A DNA stretch of 64,000 bases, from NCBI GenBank assembly GCA_946807835.1, contig OX327696.1:7142501-7206500 (forward strand), read 5' to 3'. Of the stretch, positions 8,977 to 20,725 are shown in pieces (position 1 is the stretch's first letter; the number at the start of each line of letters is the position of its first letter). The DNA is from Ailanthus altissimus. Taxonomy: Eukaryota; Streptophyta; Magnoliopsida; Sapindales; Simaroubaceae. The notes under the pieces are model-generated. The model saw only the letters and a program-made list of their open reading frames with translations. It had not been told where the DNA came from and did no database searches. Both the position numbers and the translations under genes were made by a program.

Positions 8977-11829
8977 TGTAGTAACCAGTATCCATAACTG
9001 GTAAAAATATGTATATTTATATATATATATATACGTATTTTATTTGTATGTGGGTGATCCTTGATTTATATATTGTTATTAGTAGTGTTTTTATAGGTTA
9101 AGGATATACTATTAGTATTGGGTTTATTTGCAAGACTTTGGAATTATTTTAGGGACCAAATTGTTATACTTTGAAAGTTTTGGGGGTGAATTCGTAAATA
9201 CCAAAAATTAACCACTTAGTATAAAAATACACTTTTAAAAACCCTAATTCTCTCATTTTGGTCGAGCTACCCATTTTTAGAGAGAGAAGAGAGAAATAAA
9301 GGAGAGAGAAAGAGAAGAAGAAGAAGAAAAAGAAGAAGAAATTGGAATTTTGGATCTTTAGAGGTATATCACAACTAATTATCAATTTATGGGTGTTAAT
9401 TAAGTTAATTTCTTTAAGTTTTGATTTCTGGAAATATGTATAATTAAGGATTTGATGTGTATTTCGTTTGATGTTGTGAGAATTGATGATGATCTATAAG
9501 ATAGTTTGATAAATCATGATGAATTATGAAATTTCTGCTGGATAACCTCTTGATCTAGGAATTTTATAAATTGTTGTGATTCGATTCTGGTTTTGAATTT
9601 TGAGTATATGAAATTAGACATGTTTAGGATCATCTGAGACTTTGAATAGACTGAAAATCTCGGAAATTGAATTTGTAGTGAATTTACCAAAATGACCCTG
9701 GAATTCTGGAAATTTCCTGTGTAAACAGTATGATACAGTGGAAAATAATTTTTGACCTGCTGAATGATCTTTAAAAATTATGAATTTGTGGAATATGATA
9801 ATTTTATATGTCTAATATGATATACTCGGAATTGAGAATTTGGATCAATGTGGTTGAAGTGTTATGAATTTCTAAAGTGTATCAGCTCATTGTAGTATTT
9901 GATTAACAGATTTTTAAAGTTATGAAATAAAATAGTTTTAAAATACTTTTGGCAGTTATTTGGAAGCCAAATATTTATCATGGACTGAGATATGTGTCAA
10001 GAGTAATTATGTGGTAGTTTTATAATTTTTGAGTTAGTATATGATTTTATAAAATTGGGAGATTGAATACTGTTCAGTAAGTATCTTGATCCTGTCAGGT
10101 TTGTAGTTTGGATTCGATGGTGTGTATGGAATGGATTGTGTAGGAATTTTGATATAATATTCATATATAAGAAGTATATATGAGTCAAGAATGATATATT
10201 CTGATTTTGGAGTAATTGGACATCATTTGATGAATTAAAAATTTTTTGTTAAATGTAAGTGGTCAGAATGACAGGTTTTGAGAAACCAAATATTTAGACC
10301 AATTTGATGTGATAAATGCATTGTGTATAATTTTGTAAGTTATTTAAAGTATTTTGTGTGAATTGTGAGGCTTATGAAAGGATTGATCTCCATTGATAGG
10401 TTAAGGAGATTTAAGCCTTGTAGCTGTAAGTGCTAAGAGGTAAGTATACTAGACTTTTTACTGAAATCACAATAAACATAGTAATTATTTTGTATGATTT
10501 TGCAAATGGGGTTAAGAATATGTTTATGTTATGTCAAAGTATATTTTGATATGAAATGTGAATATATATTTCTGAATGTGAGCATTGACATTGAGCATGG
10601 ACATACATGTGTTTTGAAAGTGAGCTTTCCAAAATAAGATGCGTTTCAGAAAGAGAGCTTTTGAAGTGTAATATGTCCATGAGAAATATTTTGTGATTTG
10701 AGGGTACTTGAACTCACTGTTAACTTAGTAGGCATTTTATGTGATTTGTGGAGCCTTTATGTGTGGCCTTTCCTTCGGGATTGGTATATGTTATGTGTTC
10801 CGTATGTAGGGAGGATCCTATTGGTACCTAAAGGAAGAGTGAGTTATCACATTCGTGTGGTGGCGTATAGGTACATGTGAGAGGACTCACCGATGATCAG
10901 GGTGAGGGTTTGGCTTTTACCTTCGGGCATAAGCGTTATATATGTGTGATTTAAAGACCTCACTTGTACTATTCCTCTCATACGGTATGTCACCTACGAG
11001 TGACATTTGGCTCATTATGTGATATGTGATATGTAAGTCCTACTAAGTAGTAGTCGAGTAATGGTATTCTTATTATGTGTTTTGAAAGAATGTGTAAGCG
11101 CTTACATGATATGTGATTTGATAAGATTATGATTTTGATTGATCACAGCATATCATACATATGCATTGTGTACATATATGTATTTGTATTTGATATATGA
11201 AAAATTAGTATGCTTACTGAGTTTTATACTCATTATAGTTTATGGTGATTTCAGGTAAATAAGGTACATGTGTGCTTAGCGGATTTGGCAAGGCTTCTGC
11301 TGTTCCTTGGGTTCTCTAAGTTGCTAGGTTGTTGTGTGTTTCATTTGGGGACACGTGGGATAGGATATTTGGTTTGTCCCTATTGAATAAATACTTATGT
11401 ATTATTTCATTGTGTGTGGATTGGATTTGGTTTAAGTTTTATAAAGTGTGGTTATTGGATGATTTTAAGTAAGAATTTGCAATGGATATATTCTGGGCTC
11501 CCGGTAACAAAGTTGCTACTGGTGACGTAGTAGAGTGTTAATCTCTGAGAAAACTCTGCGTATCTCCGGTTTAATAATTGTCCCAGTCATAATTCAATTG
11601 CTATAATTCTGAAAGAAATTGAAATGAATGTTTAAATATTGTCAAGAGAAGTTTATATTTATATGTTAGGTTATGGTTGATTTTAGTGTTGAACTTACTA
11701 GCAACTTGCTAAGGATTTCTGTGTTGAATGAAAGTTGAAAATTTTGTGTAATATTATTTATGAGTGCACATGCAGTGAATGAATGTAAGTGATGTCGTGT
11801 GTCGGATCTTTTGGGTCTGGGGCGTGACA
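8977..11829 (+). repeat. Right (3') LTR of the gene-carrying retrotransposon
   Basis: 2853 bp, offset exactly 6616 from the left LTR with no indels and about 7 substitutions, six of them transitions. It ends GGGGCGTGACA and is followed by the GATAC duplication. Confidence 0.95.
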
Positions 11830-11834
11830 GATAC
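11830..11834. repeat. 5-bp target site duplication, right copy
   Basis: GATAC, matching 2356-2360. Confidence 0.95.
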
Positions 11835-12106
11835 GATGCATACTTCTAATCCTTTTACTTTGTCTGAAGGATTTGCTCTCAACATTCCTAAGGCCTCCTT
11901 TATACCCTCTCTTCGTCGTTCATCTCAGGTAAAATGACTTTTTATTAAACTTCGTGATAATAATTGTTTCTCCACTTTTTTTATATGACCCTTAATTCTA
12001 TTTTGAGGTTAATTCTAATCCTATTTGACAGCAAGTAATAACAGAAGAATTACAGGCTTTTGACAAGTTGCATACTTGAGATTTTGTTACTCTTCCACCT
12101 AATAAG
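11835..12106 (+). pseudogene. Continuation of the copia relic: integrase/RT linker and RT start
   Basis: After the inserted element the frame resumes with TLSEGFALNIPKASFIPSLRRSSQV, the Ser/Pro-rich linker before RT. At about 12028-12106 it reads QEVITEELQAFDKLHT.DFVTLPPNK, matching the copia RT start (W..AM..EL.AL.K..TW.LV.LPP.K). It stops abruptly at 12106, where a second, minus-strand copia element begins. Confidence 0.75.
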
Positions 12107-14272
12107 TGTTAAGCGAGTGTGTGATTAATTGAGTGTACATGTAATTTAAAATTTTTATTACATGCAACAGAATACACTCAATCAATATAATCATAGACAT
12201 ATATCTCATATATGATCATATGTTAATTAAACTAAATTATAAGTGAGAAAACCTATTTGGATTGAAAGTACTTTAATTTTTCAAGAGTATCTTTTAATTC
12301 TAGTCCACAACAAAAATTATGGGATTGTGAATCTAGACTAGCAACCACAAAAATGTTCTAGCAACAACTATTAACCTCTTAAACACTTTGATTCTAATTT
12401 TTTTTGTTTCTTATGAGAGATGAGATGAATAAAATATTTTTGGTCTTTGTTCTCACATAACCCTTTGCATAGAACACTTAGGGAAAACACTTAGTTTATT
12501 CTCTCACAACGTTCTCATACGTAGATGGCTTGAATAGAATAAATCAAAGAAAGCTCCAAATGTTTTTGCCAAAATAATGACTAATGGAAGTGTTTTCCCC
12601 ACCATTCAACATTGTTAACCATTTCGTTCCATAATCTTATAAAAAAACACTTCATTAATGGCCACTAAATATTCCTATACCTAGGACATATGGAATATTT
12701 TAAATTATTTTAAGTAATCAAATGGCCAACATCAAGGCACCTCATTAGTTAAATTATACAATTTTCATAATTGATGTTTTTCCATTTGTAATAATGATAA
12801 TAAATAAATTTTGCATTAATTATTCAAGAACTATTTTTGAATAATTACTTTTACCTCACTTGTTTTTACTAGTAAGGTAAATCAGTAATTTCAAGGTAAA
12901 ATTAATTTATGGATAATATTGTACCATTTGTCAACATCGTATTGGTTAACAACTTCAGTCAAACAATTATGTATTGTACTTAACATTTAAGTCTTGACAA
13001 ATACACATCTTGAGCAACCTATAAAACATATTTTAAGTTTGCTAAAATTTCTTAGACCAAATTGTTCAATCCAATATGCTGCCATAATGCACAACTAGTA
13101 AACTTTATATTGTGAGGTTCTCTAAGTTCACACCCAGTTTGCTAATAGAGCTTACCCTTACGTTAGTGAACAATATCTCACACACATGTTATGAATATCA
13201 TAAAGTAGCGCATTAGACCGTACAAGTTGAGGTTATAACTTATCTGTATAATTTTTTCATCATTGATATCTTGGAAGAGCAGAGATATAGATCGACACCG
13301 TCAAATCTCCATATGCTAAACTGTAAACTTTGCTCCATATTTGTATCTCAATAAATAATATCAGCAAATATTTTTGCGATATTATTTATTCTCAGGAAAA
13401 ACGTTTTTCCTAGTTTTTACTGTTTATGATTATAAGACTTTCTGAAATATAATCTTGGAGTATTAGGATATATTACTAACCTAAATAAGCTGATGGATTC
13501 TATATCTGTGTACATCGAACTCTGTGAGCATCGGACTGAACCTAGTGACACCCAGTGATCAGACCATGAAAGGTTTTTGACATGTGTGAAATTAAAGTAT
13601 GGTGGATCACTCACAAGCCCATTGTGACACTTAGGTCAAAGGACCATGAATACTACCCAACTCACGAAGACACTTTATTGATAATTTTATGGGATATCTA
13701 TTGGAAGTCCTCGATAGTCTATTTAATACCCAGTCCTTATTAAATACCTGTATCTCTATGCAGTTTCTACTAAACTCATGGTCTGGTAAGACTAACTATC
13801 TGGACTATCTAGATATAGACATATTTTGATCTATATTTATATTAAGGTCTTCACCAATAAATCTACATCAATAAAGATAGATCAGGAATATAGTATTTGA
13901 GAACATATTTGCATTATGATATTTCCTAGCACAATTTGTAACTCTTTGCAACTACGTCATTATTAATATAATATCAGGTTATTGTCCTACTTTAGATAAG
14001 GCTCTAACTACTTATATTTCATTGACTCTTATAACCTGCTAACTCGTATTAGTACTAACTCTTAGCATTTATTAACTCTTAGGGTTGCTAATTCTTAGCA
14101 CTAGTCTAAACTTCTTTAGACCACATCTGAACTCCTTTAGATCATAAAGTGTCTAAAATGTTATAAGCATCTTATAATATATTAAATATAGTCAGCGATT
14201 TAATAAAATAATAATAGTATAAATATAAAACAAATACCTATACATAAAGGGATAACATGTAAGCACAAATCC
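12107..14272 (-). repeat. 3' LTR of the minus-strand copia element
   Basis: The left edge starts TGTTAAGCGAGTGTGTGATT and matches 24724 onward (TGTTGAGTGAGTGTGTGATT), allowing for divergence. The right edge is near the CACAAATCCCTATAA motif at about 14255-14272, preceded on the minus strand by the purine-rich AAGTGAGAGT. About 2.17 kb, with numerous differences from the other LTR, so an old insertion. Confidence 0.8.
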
Positions 14273-14279
14273 CTATAAC

Positions 14280-15316
14280 TCTCACTTGCTTTAGTGCTAT
14301 TCATGATGGTATCCAATTCCTATTTATTGCACATGTCTTTCAAATATTTTTAGAGTTAACAATTAGTAAGTAAGTCCACTACATTATTTATAGAGTTTAC
14401 TCTATAAACTATTACATCTCCTATAGCCAAGATTTCTCTAATAAAATGGTATTTTCTTTCTATATGTTTAGACTTTTGGTGTGCTCTCCATTCTTTGGCT
14501 TGTACAATAGCTCCATTATTGTTACAAAATAATGGTTTAGGATCAACTGAATTTGAAACTATTCCAAGTTCAGGGATAAATTACGTTTCTACACTACTTC
14601 TTTTGTTATTTCTGATACTGCAATACAATCTGCCTCTATTGTGGAATCAGTTGTGGATGACTGCTTGTTGCTTTTTAACTTACTATTGCACCATTGAGAA
14701 TTAATATATACTAAAATGTAGACTTTTTATCATTTAGATCAGACTGGAAGTCTGAATCTGTGTATTTTTTCATTTGTAAGTCACTTTCTCCATATACTAG
14801 AAACTTGTCCTTGGTATCTTTAACATATTTAAGACATATTTCATATCCATCCAATGACCTTCTCTTGGGTCAAACTAACATCAACTCGTAATATTTATAA
14901 TCATACTGATGTCAAGTCTCACATACATCATGGCATACATCAAGATTTATATTGCTAATGCATATGGTATGTTAGACATTCTAACTTTTTCATCTTCACT
15001 TTAAGGTACATCTTCCTTGAAAGATGAATGTTATCTCTAAAAGATATATTACCTGTCTTATAATTATTAAAATTATATCTTTTCAAGACATTATCTATGT
15101 ACGATAATTGAGAGAGTCCTATAAGCCTTATAATTCTATCTCTATAAAGTTTTATACCAAGTATATAAGAAGCTTCTCCCAAATCCTTCATGGAAAAATT
15201 CTTACTATTGTAGCTTTTGACTGACCGTAACATACTAATATCAATTTCGATAATGAATATGTCATCCATATAAAACCAAGAAGATTATTATGCTTCTACT
15301 ACTTTTTTTATACATA
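14280..15316 (-). pseudogene. Copia RNase H and RT C-terminal half
   Basis: RNase H blocks are read on the minus strand between about 14330 and 14530: GAIVQAKEWRAHQKSKHIERKYHFIREI, in two stretches, then the NI.DPLTK-like end. RT follows at 14955-15269: MDDIFIIEIDISMLRSVKSY (remnant of the YVDD box), NFSMKDLGEASYILGIKLYRD and LSQLSYIDNVLKRYNF. These are copia-type and broken by stops. Confidence 0.85.
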
Positions 15317-15321
15317 CATGA

Positions 15322-18300
15322 TGTCACGTCCCAGACCTAAAAGATCTGAAACATGACATAACTTACACTCATTCAATAATGTGCACTCATAATTAATATT
15401 GCATAAAATTTCAAACTTGAATTCAACATAGGAATCCTTATCAAGTTGCTAGTAAGTTCAATACAAAATCAACCCATGACCATACTTGGTGAAAAATAAA
15501 CCAAATATAACCACATCTAATAAAATAATACATAAGTATTTATTCAATAGGGGCAAATCAAATATCTTAAACTATGTGTCCATAAATAAAACACTTAGCA
15601 ACCTAGCAATTTAGGAAACCCAAGGGACAGCAGAAGTCATGCCAAATCTGCTAAGTTCACATGTACTTTATTTACCTAAAATCACCATAAACTATAATGA
15701 GTATAAAACTCAGTAAGCATACTCGTTTTTCATATATCAAATTACAAATATATATATATATATGTACACAATGCATGTGTATGATATGTTGTGATAAATC
15801 AAAATTATAATCTTATCAAATCACATGTCACGTAAGCCCTTACACGTTTTTTCAAAATATATACTAAGAATACCATCACTCAACTACTACTTAGTAAGAC
15901 TTTCATATCATATATCACATAATGAGGCAAATGTCACTCGTAGATGACATACCGTATGAGAGAAATAGTATAAGTAAGGTTTAACTTACACATATATAAT
16001 GCTCATGCCCAAAGGTAAGAGCCAAACCCTTACCCTGATCATCGGTGAGTCCTTTCACATGCATCAATACGCCACCACACAAATGTGATGACTCAATCTT
16101 TTTTTAGGTACCAATAGGATCCTCCCTACATACGGAACACATAACAGATATCAATCCAAAAGGAAAGACCACACATAAAGGTTCCACAAATCACATAAGA
16201 TGCCTACTAAGTCAATAGTGAGTTCAAGCATCCTCAAAATACAAAATATTTCTCATGGACATATTACACTTCAAAAGCTTTATTTGTTAAACACATTTTA
16301 TTTTGAAAGCTCACTTTCTAAAACACATATATATCATGTATGTCAATGCTCACATTCATAAACACATGTGACAGGACCCAACCCGAGACCCTCTACTATA
16401 GATCCCAGCGGCCCTGCCGGGTACCCCGACAGAAGTTCCTCCGAACCTAACTGGGTAAATTAAGAAATTCCGCGAGGCGAACCCCTTTTTAATTCTTGTT
16501 ACTACTAAGAAGATCTAGTAATATACATGAAAACGACTTTTTAGTTTTAAAAACAAACGGACAGAGTTTCCCCTGTTTTTCGGAAAATCCATATAAACTT
16601 GCAAAGAAATTTTACTTCTAATTCTAACACATCTCAATTCTACCAATTCGGACCTCCGGTCCTTTTCAAATCAAATCCAACACAACTCAATTATTTCGTG
16701 TAAATCACAAAATAAGCATAATCATAAAAAGTAAAAACGATCATCATAAACTGGAAATCTCTTCTTCTTGATTCAACACATACTTACAAATATACATGCC
16801 TACAACTATTATGCATAAAGTAAAGAGTGCTATTAGCACATTTACATGTACAAAAATTATCTTTGGATTCGGCCCACTACTCGGTGATAGGAGAATCAGC
16901 AGCTTGCGTTCCGAGACCTGCACCTGGGAAAGGGGTTTAAAACATAAAACATAAAACGAGTGAGCTAAAGGAGCTCAGTGAGTGTAAATGAGAATTCAAT
17001 TACAAGAATATTATACAAAGATAGCAATTTCTAAAGTACATGCAGAAATTATGCTTCTAAAACGGATGTAAAATTGTAAAACGGTTTCTAATATCATATG
17101 CTAATGAAATCTTGCCGAGCGGGTTTTATCTACATCTTTGAAAAACTATATTCAAAATCTGTATAACATAATAACTGTTGTGTGCATATAAATGCATAAA
17201 ATGCTATCGGTAAATCGAAAACTAGTAAAATCCTCGCTCGATCAATTTCTTTCTAAACTGTACCAATGGTAACCCTAAAGCTCTATACCCACGCAGCGAC
17301 TCAACTAGCACTGCATACGTGAGTAGGTCACGGGGCACCTCAACTAGCAGCACCCACAGTGACATCTCAAGACATCTCACTGGCTACGCAGCGGAATCCT
17401 ACATCGCATGCATATAGCGAGACAATATCCCGTACACATAGAGCGACTTGCATGACTCGACATCCCGACTTCTCGGAGTTAGTGACACACCCCCAAGACC
17501 TGCCCATATGCACGGGATATACCGGCCGAGTCTAATACAATCATCACCACTATAATCTGAAGGTACCAATGGCCTTAAAACAAATGCAGAAATTTTAAAA
17601 CTGTTTCACAAATCGATCATGTAAAAGCATGTCTATGAATATATCAAGATCATAAATCATGTTTATGTATCGAAAGCTCATAAAACATACATAGTCATTG
17701 TGCGAAAACATAATAACCGAAAAGTAAAAGAAATGGCAGATTTTCACTCACAACCGCTCTGCGCTCAATTTCGCTCCGGATTCCTGCTCCCGTTAACGCT
17801 CTCAGTTATCCTCACCTACGCGCCATAAATGACATTTAGAACCAAATCGAACACTAGAATCTCATTTAACTACTAAATGCCCTAATCGGTATACAAAGCC
17901 CGGAGGTAAACTACTTCCCGATTTTAGTTGCGGAGCCATAATCGAAACTAACTCACCATCCGGCGCCCTGAAAATTATTGAATACCTTATCATTTGATTG
18001 GACATACTTGCCCTTCACCTTTCCAACATGGATAATTATGTCCCATTTTCTTCATTTTTGGGTTTTTCATCAACCATATACATTCCATTCACAAAATGCA
18101 TCATTTACACACAACAATTCAATCAAAACACCACTCAATTCCTAACTTCCCTAAAGTGGCAGAATTTCACCCTAGGTTCCAACACATTCCTTTTCTCAAT
18201 TTCTTGTTCCAATTACAACAAAATCATGCCAATTTCATTCTAAAGCCCTAATTACAATCAATTGAAATCTCTACAACAAAATCACCAAAAACCCTAATTC

Positions 18301-20720
18301 TCACCTTGCCAATTTCTTCAAATTGATGACTCCTTCAAGCTCCAAACTAGAATTTAACTCAATCTAAGCCAAGAATACACATAAGAACATCAATTAACAC
18401 ATTCTTGAATTCTCACTTATCAAACTCATAAAAGATGCTTTTCTTACCTCTTTTTCTTGAATTTCCACTAATAGAGACTTCAATTGAGCTTAGGGATTGG
18501 TTTGTAACCTTAATTTGGCTTGATTACACATGAAAAATCGTGAAAAAAAAACTTGAATAGTTACTGTAGCAGCACCCCCTTTGAAGCTCGAATTTCTCTC
18601 TTTTTTTGGCTAAGTGTTGGTTTGATCTCTCTTCAAATTTCTACACACTTCTAACATATATATAGTGCTCCCTCAATTTACCATTTTGCCCTTCAACTTA
18701 CTTAAAACTTCTAATTTTCCATTAGTTAAAAACTAATTATGTAATTAGTTCATTTGTAACTATTTAGTTAGAATAGTTCAAAGAACTAACTAGAACTTCC
18801 AACTTGGCAATCCATGAGATTTCTTCTAATTGGTCCATTCTCTAATATATGGATTATGTTTCTCAACAAAGGCTTGTTCCATTCATAACCCTTAAATGGA
18901 AATTCATGTAGTAAATTAGAATTTTCTTTTCCAAGCCAATAGAGAAAAATTCTAAAAATATTCTAGGGTCGTCCGACGCACCGATCAAGTGTGAAATTAC
19001 CAAATTAGGTCTGATATCTCTCACGTGCACTATAAAGAAAATATTTCTAATAGGGTTAAAATCGAGTAACCCTATGGTGTCTTATTTGTTCTATACCGAA
19101 ATCTAGGCGCCAATACTACTAATAGGGATTGGATATTATAACATGTCTTTCACATTTCATATCAAAATATACTTTGAAATAATATAAACATATTACAAGG
19201 GACATTCACAAATTTATGCATAAACAATTACTATATTTATTGTGATTTCAGTGAAAGTCTAGTATACTTACCTCTTAGTACTTTCGGGTACAAGGTTTAA
19301 TTCTCCTTAACCTATCAATAGAAATTAATCCTTTCATAAGTCTTACAATTCACACAAAATACTTTAAATAGCTTACAAAATTATACATATTGCACTTATC
19401 ACATCGAATTGGTCTAATCACTTGATTTCTCAAAACCTGTCATTCTGACCACTTACACTTAACAAAAATTTCTTATATATCAAATGATATCCAATTACTC
19501 CAAAATTAGAATATATTATTCTTGACTCATATATCCTTTTTATATATGAATATTATATTATAATTTTTACACAATCCATTTCATAAATACCATCAAATCG
19601 AAACTATTATCTTAATAGGATAAAGATATTTACTGAACAGTATTCAATCTCTCAATTTTATAAAATCATATACTAACTCAAAAATTATACAACTACCATA
19701 AATTTACTCTTGACACATATTTCAATCCATGATAAATAGTTTTCTTCAAAATCCCTACCAAAAGTATTTTAAAAATATATTTTTTCATAGCTTTAAAAAT
19801 TTGTTAATCAAATACTGCAATGAGCTGATACATTTTAGAAAATCATAACAATTTAACCACATTGATCTAATTTCTCAATTTTTAATATATCATATTAGAC
19901 ATATACATTTATCATATTACAAAAAATTTTAATTTTTAAAGATCATTCAGTAGATCAAAAGTTGTTTGTCACTGTATTATACTGTTAACATAGAAAATTT
20001 CTAGAATTTCAGGGTCATTTTGGTAAATTCACTACAAATTTAATTTCTGAAATTTTCAATCGATACAATGTCTCAAATGATTCTATATATGTCTAATTTC
20101 ATATTCCTAAAATCAAAAATCAGAAGTTAAGTATAAGAATTTATAAAATTCTCAGATCAAGAGACTCAAGTAATTGTGCAAATTTATTATAATTTATCAA
20201 GTTATTTACATAATCATCATCAATTCTCAATATTTCTTACAAAATCCACATCTAGTCCTCAAATTTTCATATTTCCAGAAATCAAAACTTAAAGGAATTA
20301 ACTAAATTAACATATAGAAATTGAGAAATAGTTATAATATACCTCTTAAAACTCAAAATTTTAATTTCTTCTTCTTCTTCTCTTTCTCTCCTCTTTATTT
20401 CTCTCTTTTCTCTCTCTAAAGGGGTGGCTCGACCCAAAAATGAGTAAATTAGGGTTTAAAATATGTATTTTTATACTAAGAGGCTAACTTTTAGTAATTA
20501 TAAATTAACCCCCAAAACTTTTAAAGTATTAAAATTTGGTCGCTAAAATAAATCTAAAGTCTTACAAATAAACTCAATACTAATAGTATGCCCTTAATCT
20601 ATAAAAGCAACACTAATAACAATACATAAATTAAATGTCATCCATATACAAATAAAATATGAATATTATACATATACATAAATATTTATTCTTTTCGGTG
20701 TTGGATAAGTGGTTACTACA
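15322..20720 (-). mobile_element. Older solo LTR of the gene-carrier family, minus orientation
   Basis: It begins TGTCACGTCCCAGACC and ends GGTTACTACA, the reverse complement of the LTRs at 2361 and 8977. Flanks are CATGA at 15317-15321 and 20721-20725, a perfect 5-bp target duplication. Net of its own insert (16369-19140 plus duplication) it is about 2.62 kb, against 2.85 kb for the intact LTRs, with many substitutions and small indels. There is no internal region, so it is a recombination-derived solo LTR. It interrupts the RT of the surrounding copia element. Confidence 0.93.
16369..19140 (-). mobile_element. Solo LTR of a different gypsy-like family nested inside the solo LTR
   Basis: The 2772-bp insert is flanked by ACATG at 16364-16368 and 19141-19145. 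Read on the minus strand it starts TATAATATCCAATCCC (probably an altered TGTAATATCC) and ends GGGTTGGGTCCTGTCA. A TATATATA stretch on the minus strand at about 18657-18664 may be its promoter. It has a higher GC patch at 17260-17560 with repeated CACTGGCTACG-like text. ORFs inside it, such as 17998-18243, are probably chance. Confidence 0.88.
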
Positions 20721-20725
20721 CATGA

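Larger units (their letters stand above)
2361..11829 (+). mobile_element. Young non-autonomous gypsy-type LTR retrotransposon carrying two antisense genes
   Basis: The element is complete: TSD, LTR (2853 bp), tRNA-iMet primer site, internal region of 3.76 kb, polypurine tract, LTR (2853 bp), TSD. Its gypsy origin is shown by the 3' internal end, where a frame reads EEMRSKYPHL then NFEDEILIRRG just before the polypurine tract; this is the conserved tail of plant chromovirus (Del/Tekay-type) polyproteins. Protease, RT, RNase H and the integrase core are absent, so it must borrow enzymes in trans. The missing region is filled by two antisense genes, a LOG-family gene (5651-6304) and an unknown ORF (6891-8051). 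The LTRs differ at about 7 of 2853 positions. At an assumed 1.3e-8 substitutions per site per year this means roughly 0.1 million years. It lies inside a copia relic. Confidence 0.95.

Noticed and set aside
17998..18243. Open frame in the nested solo LTR
   Set aside because: It lies inside LTR sequence and shows no family features.
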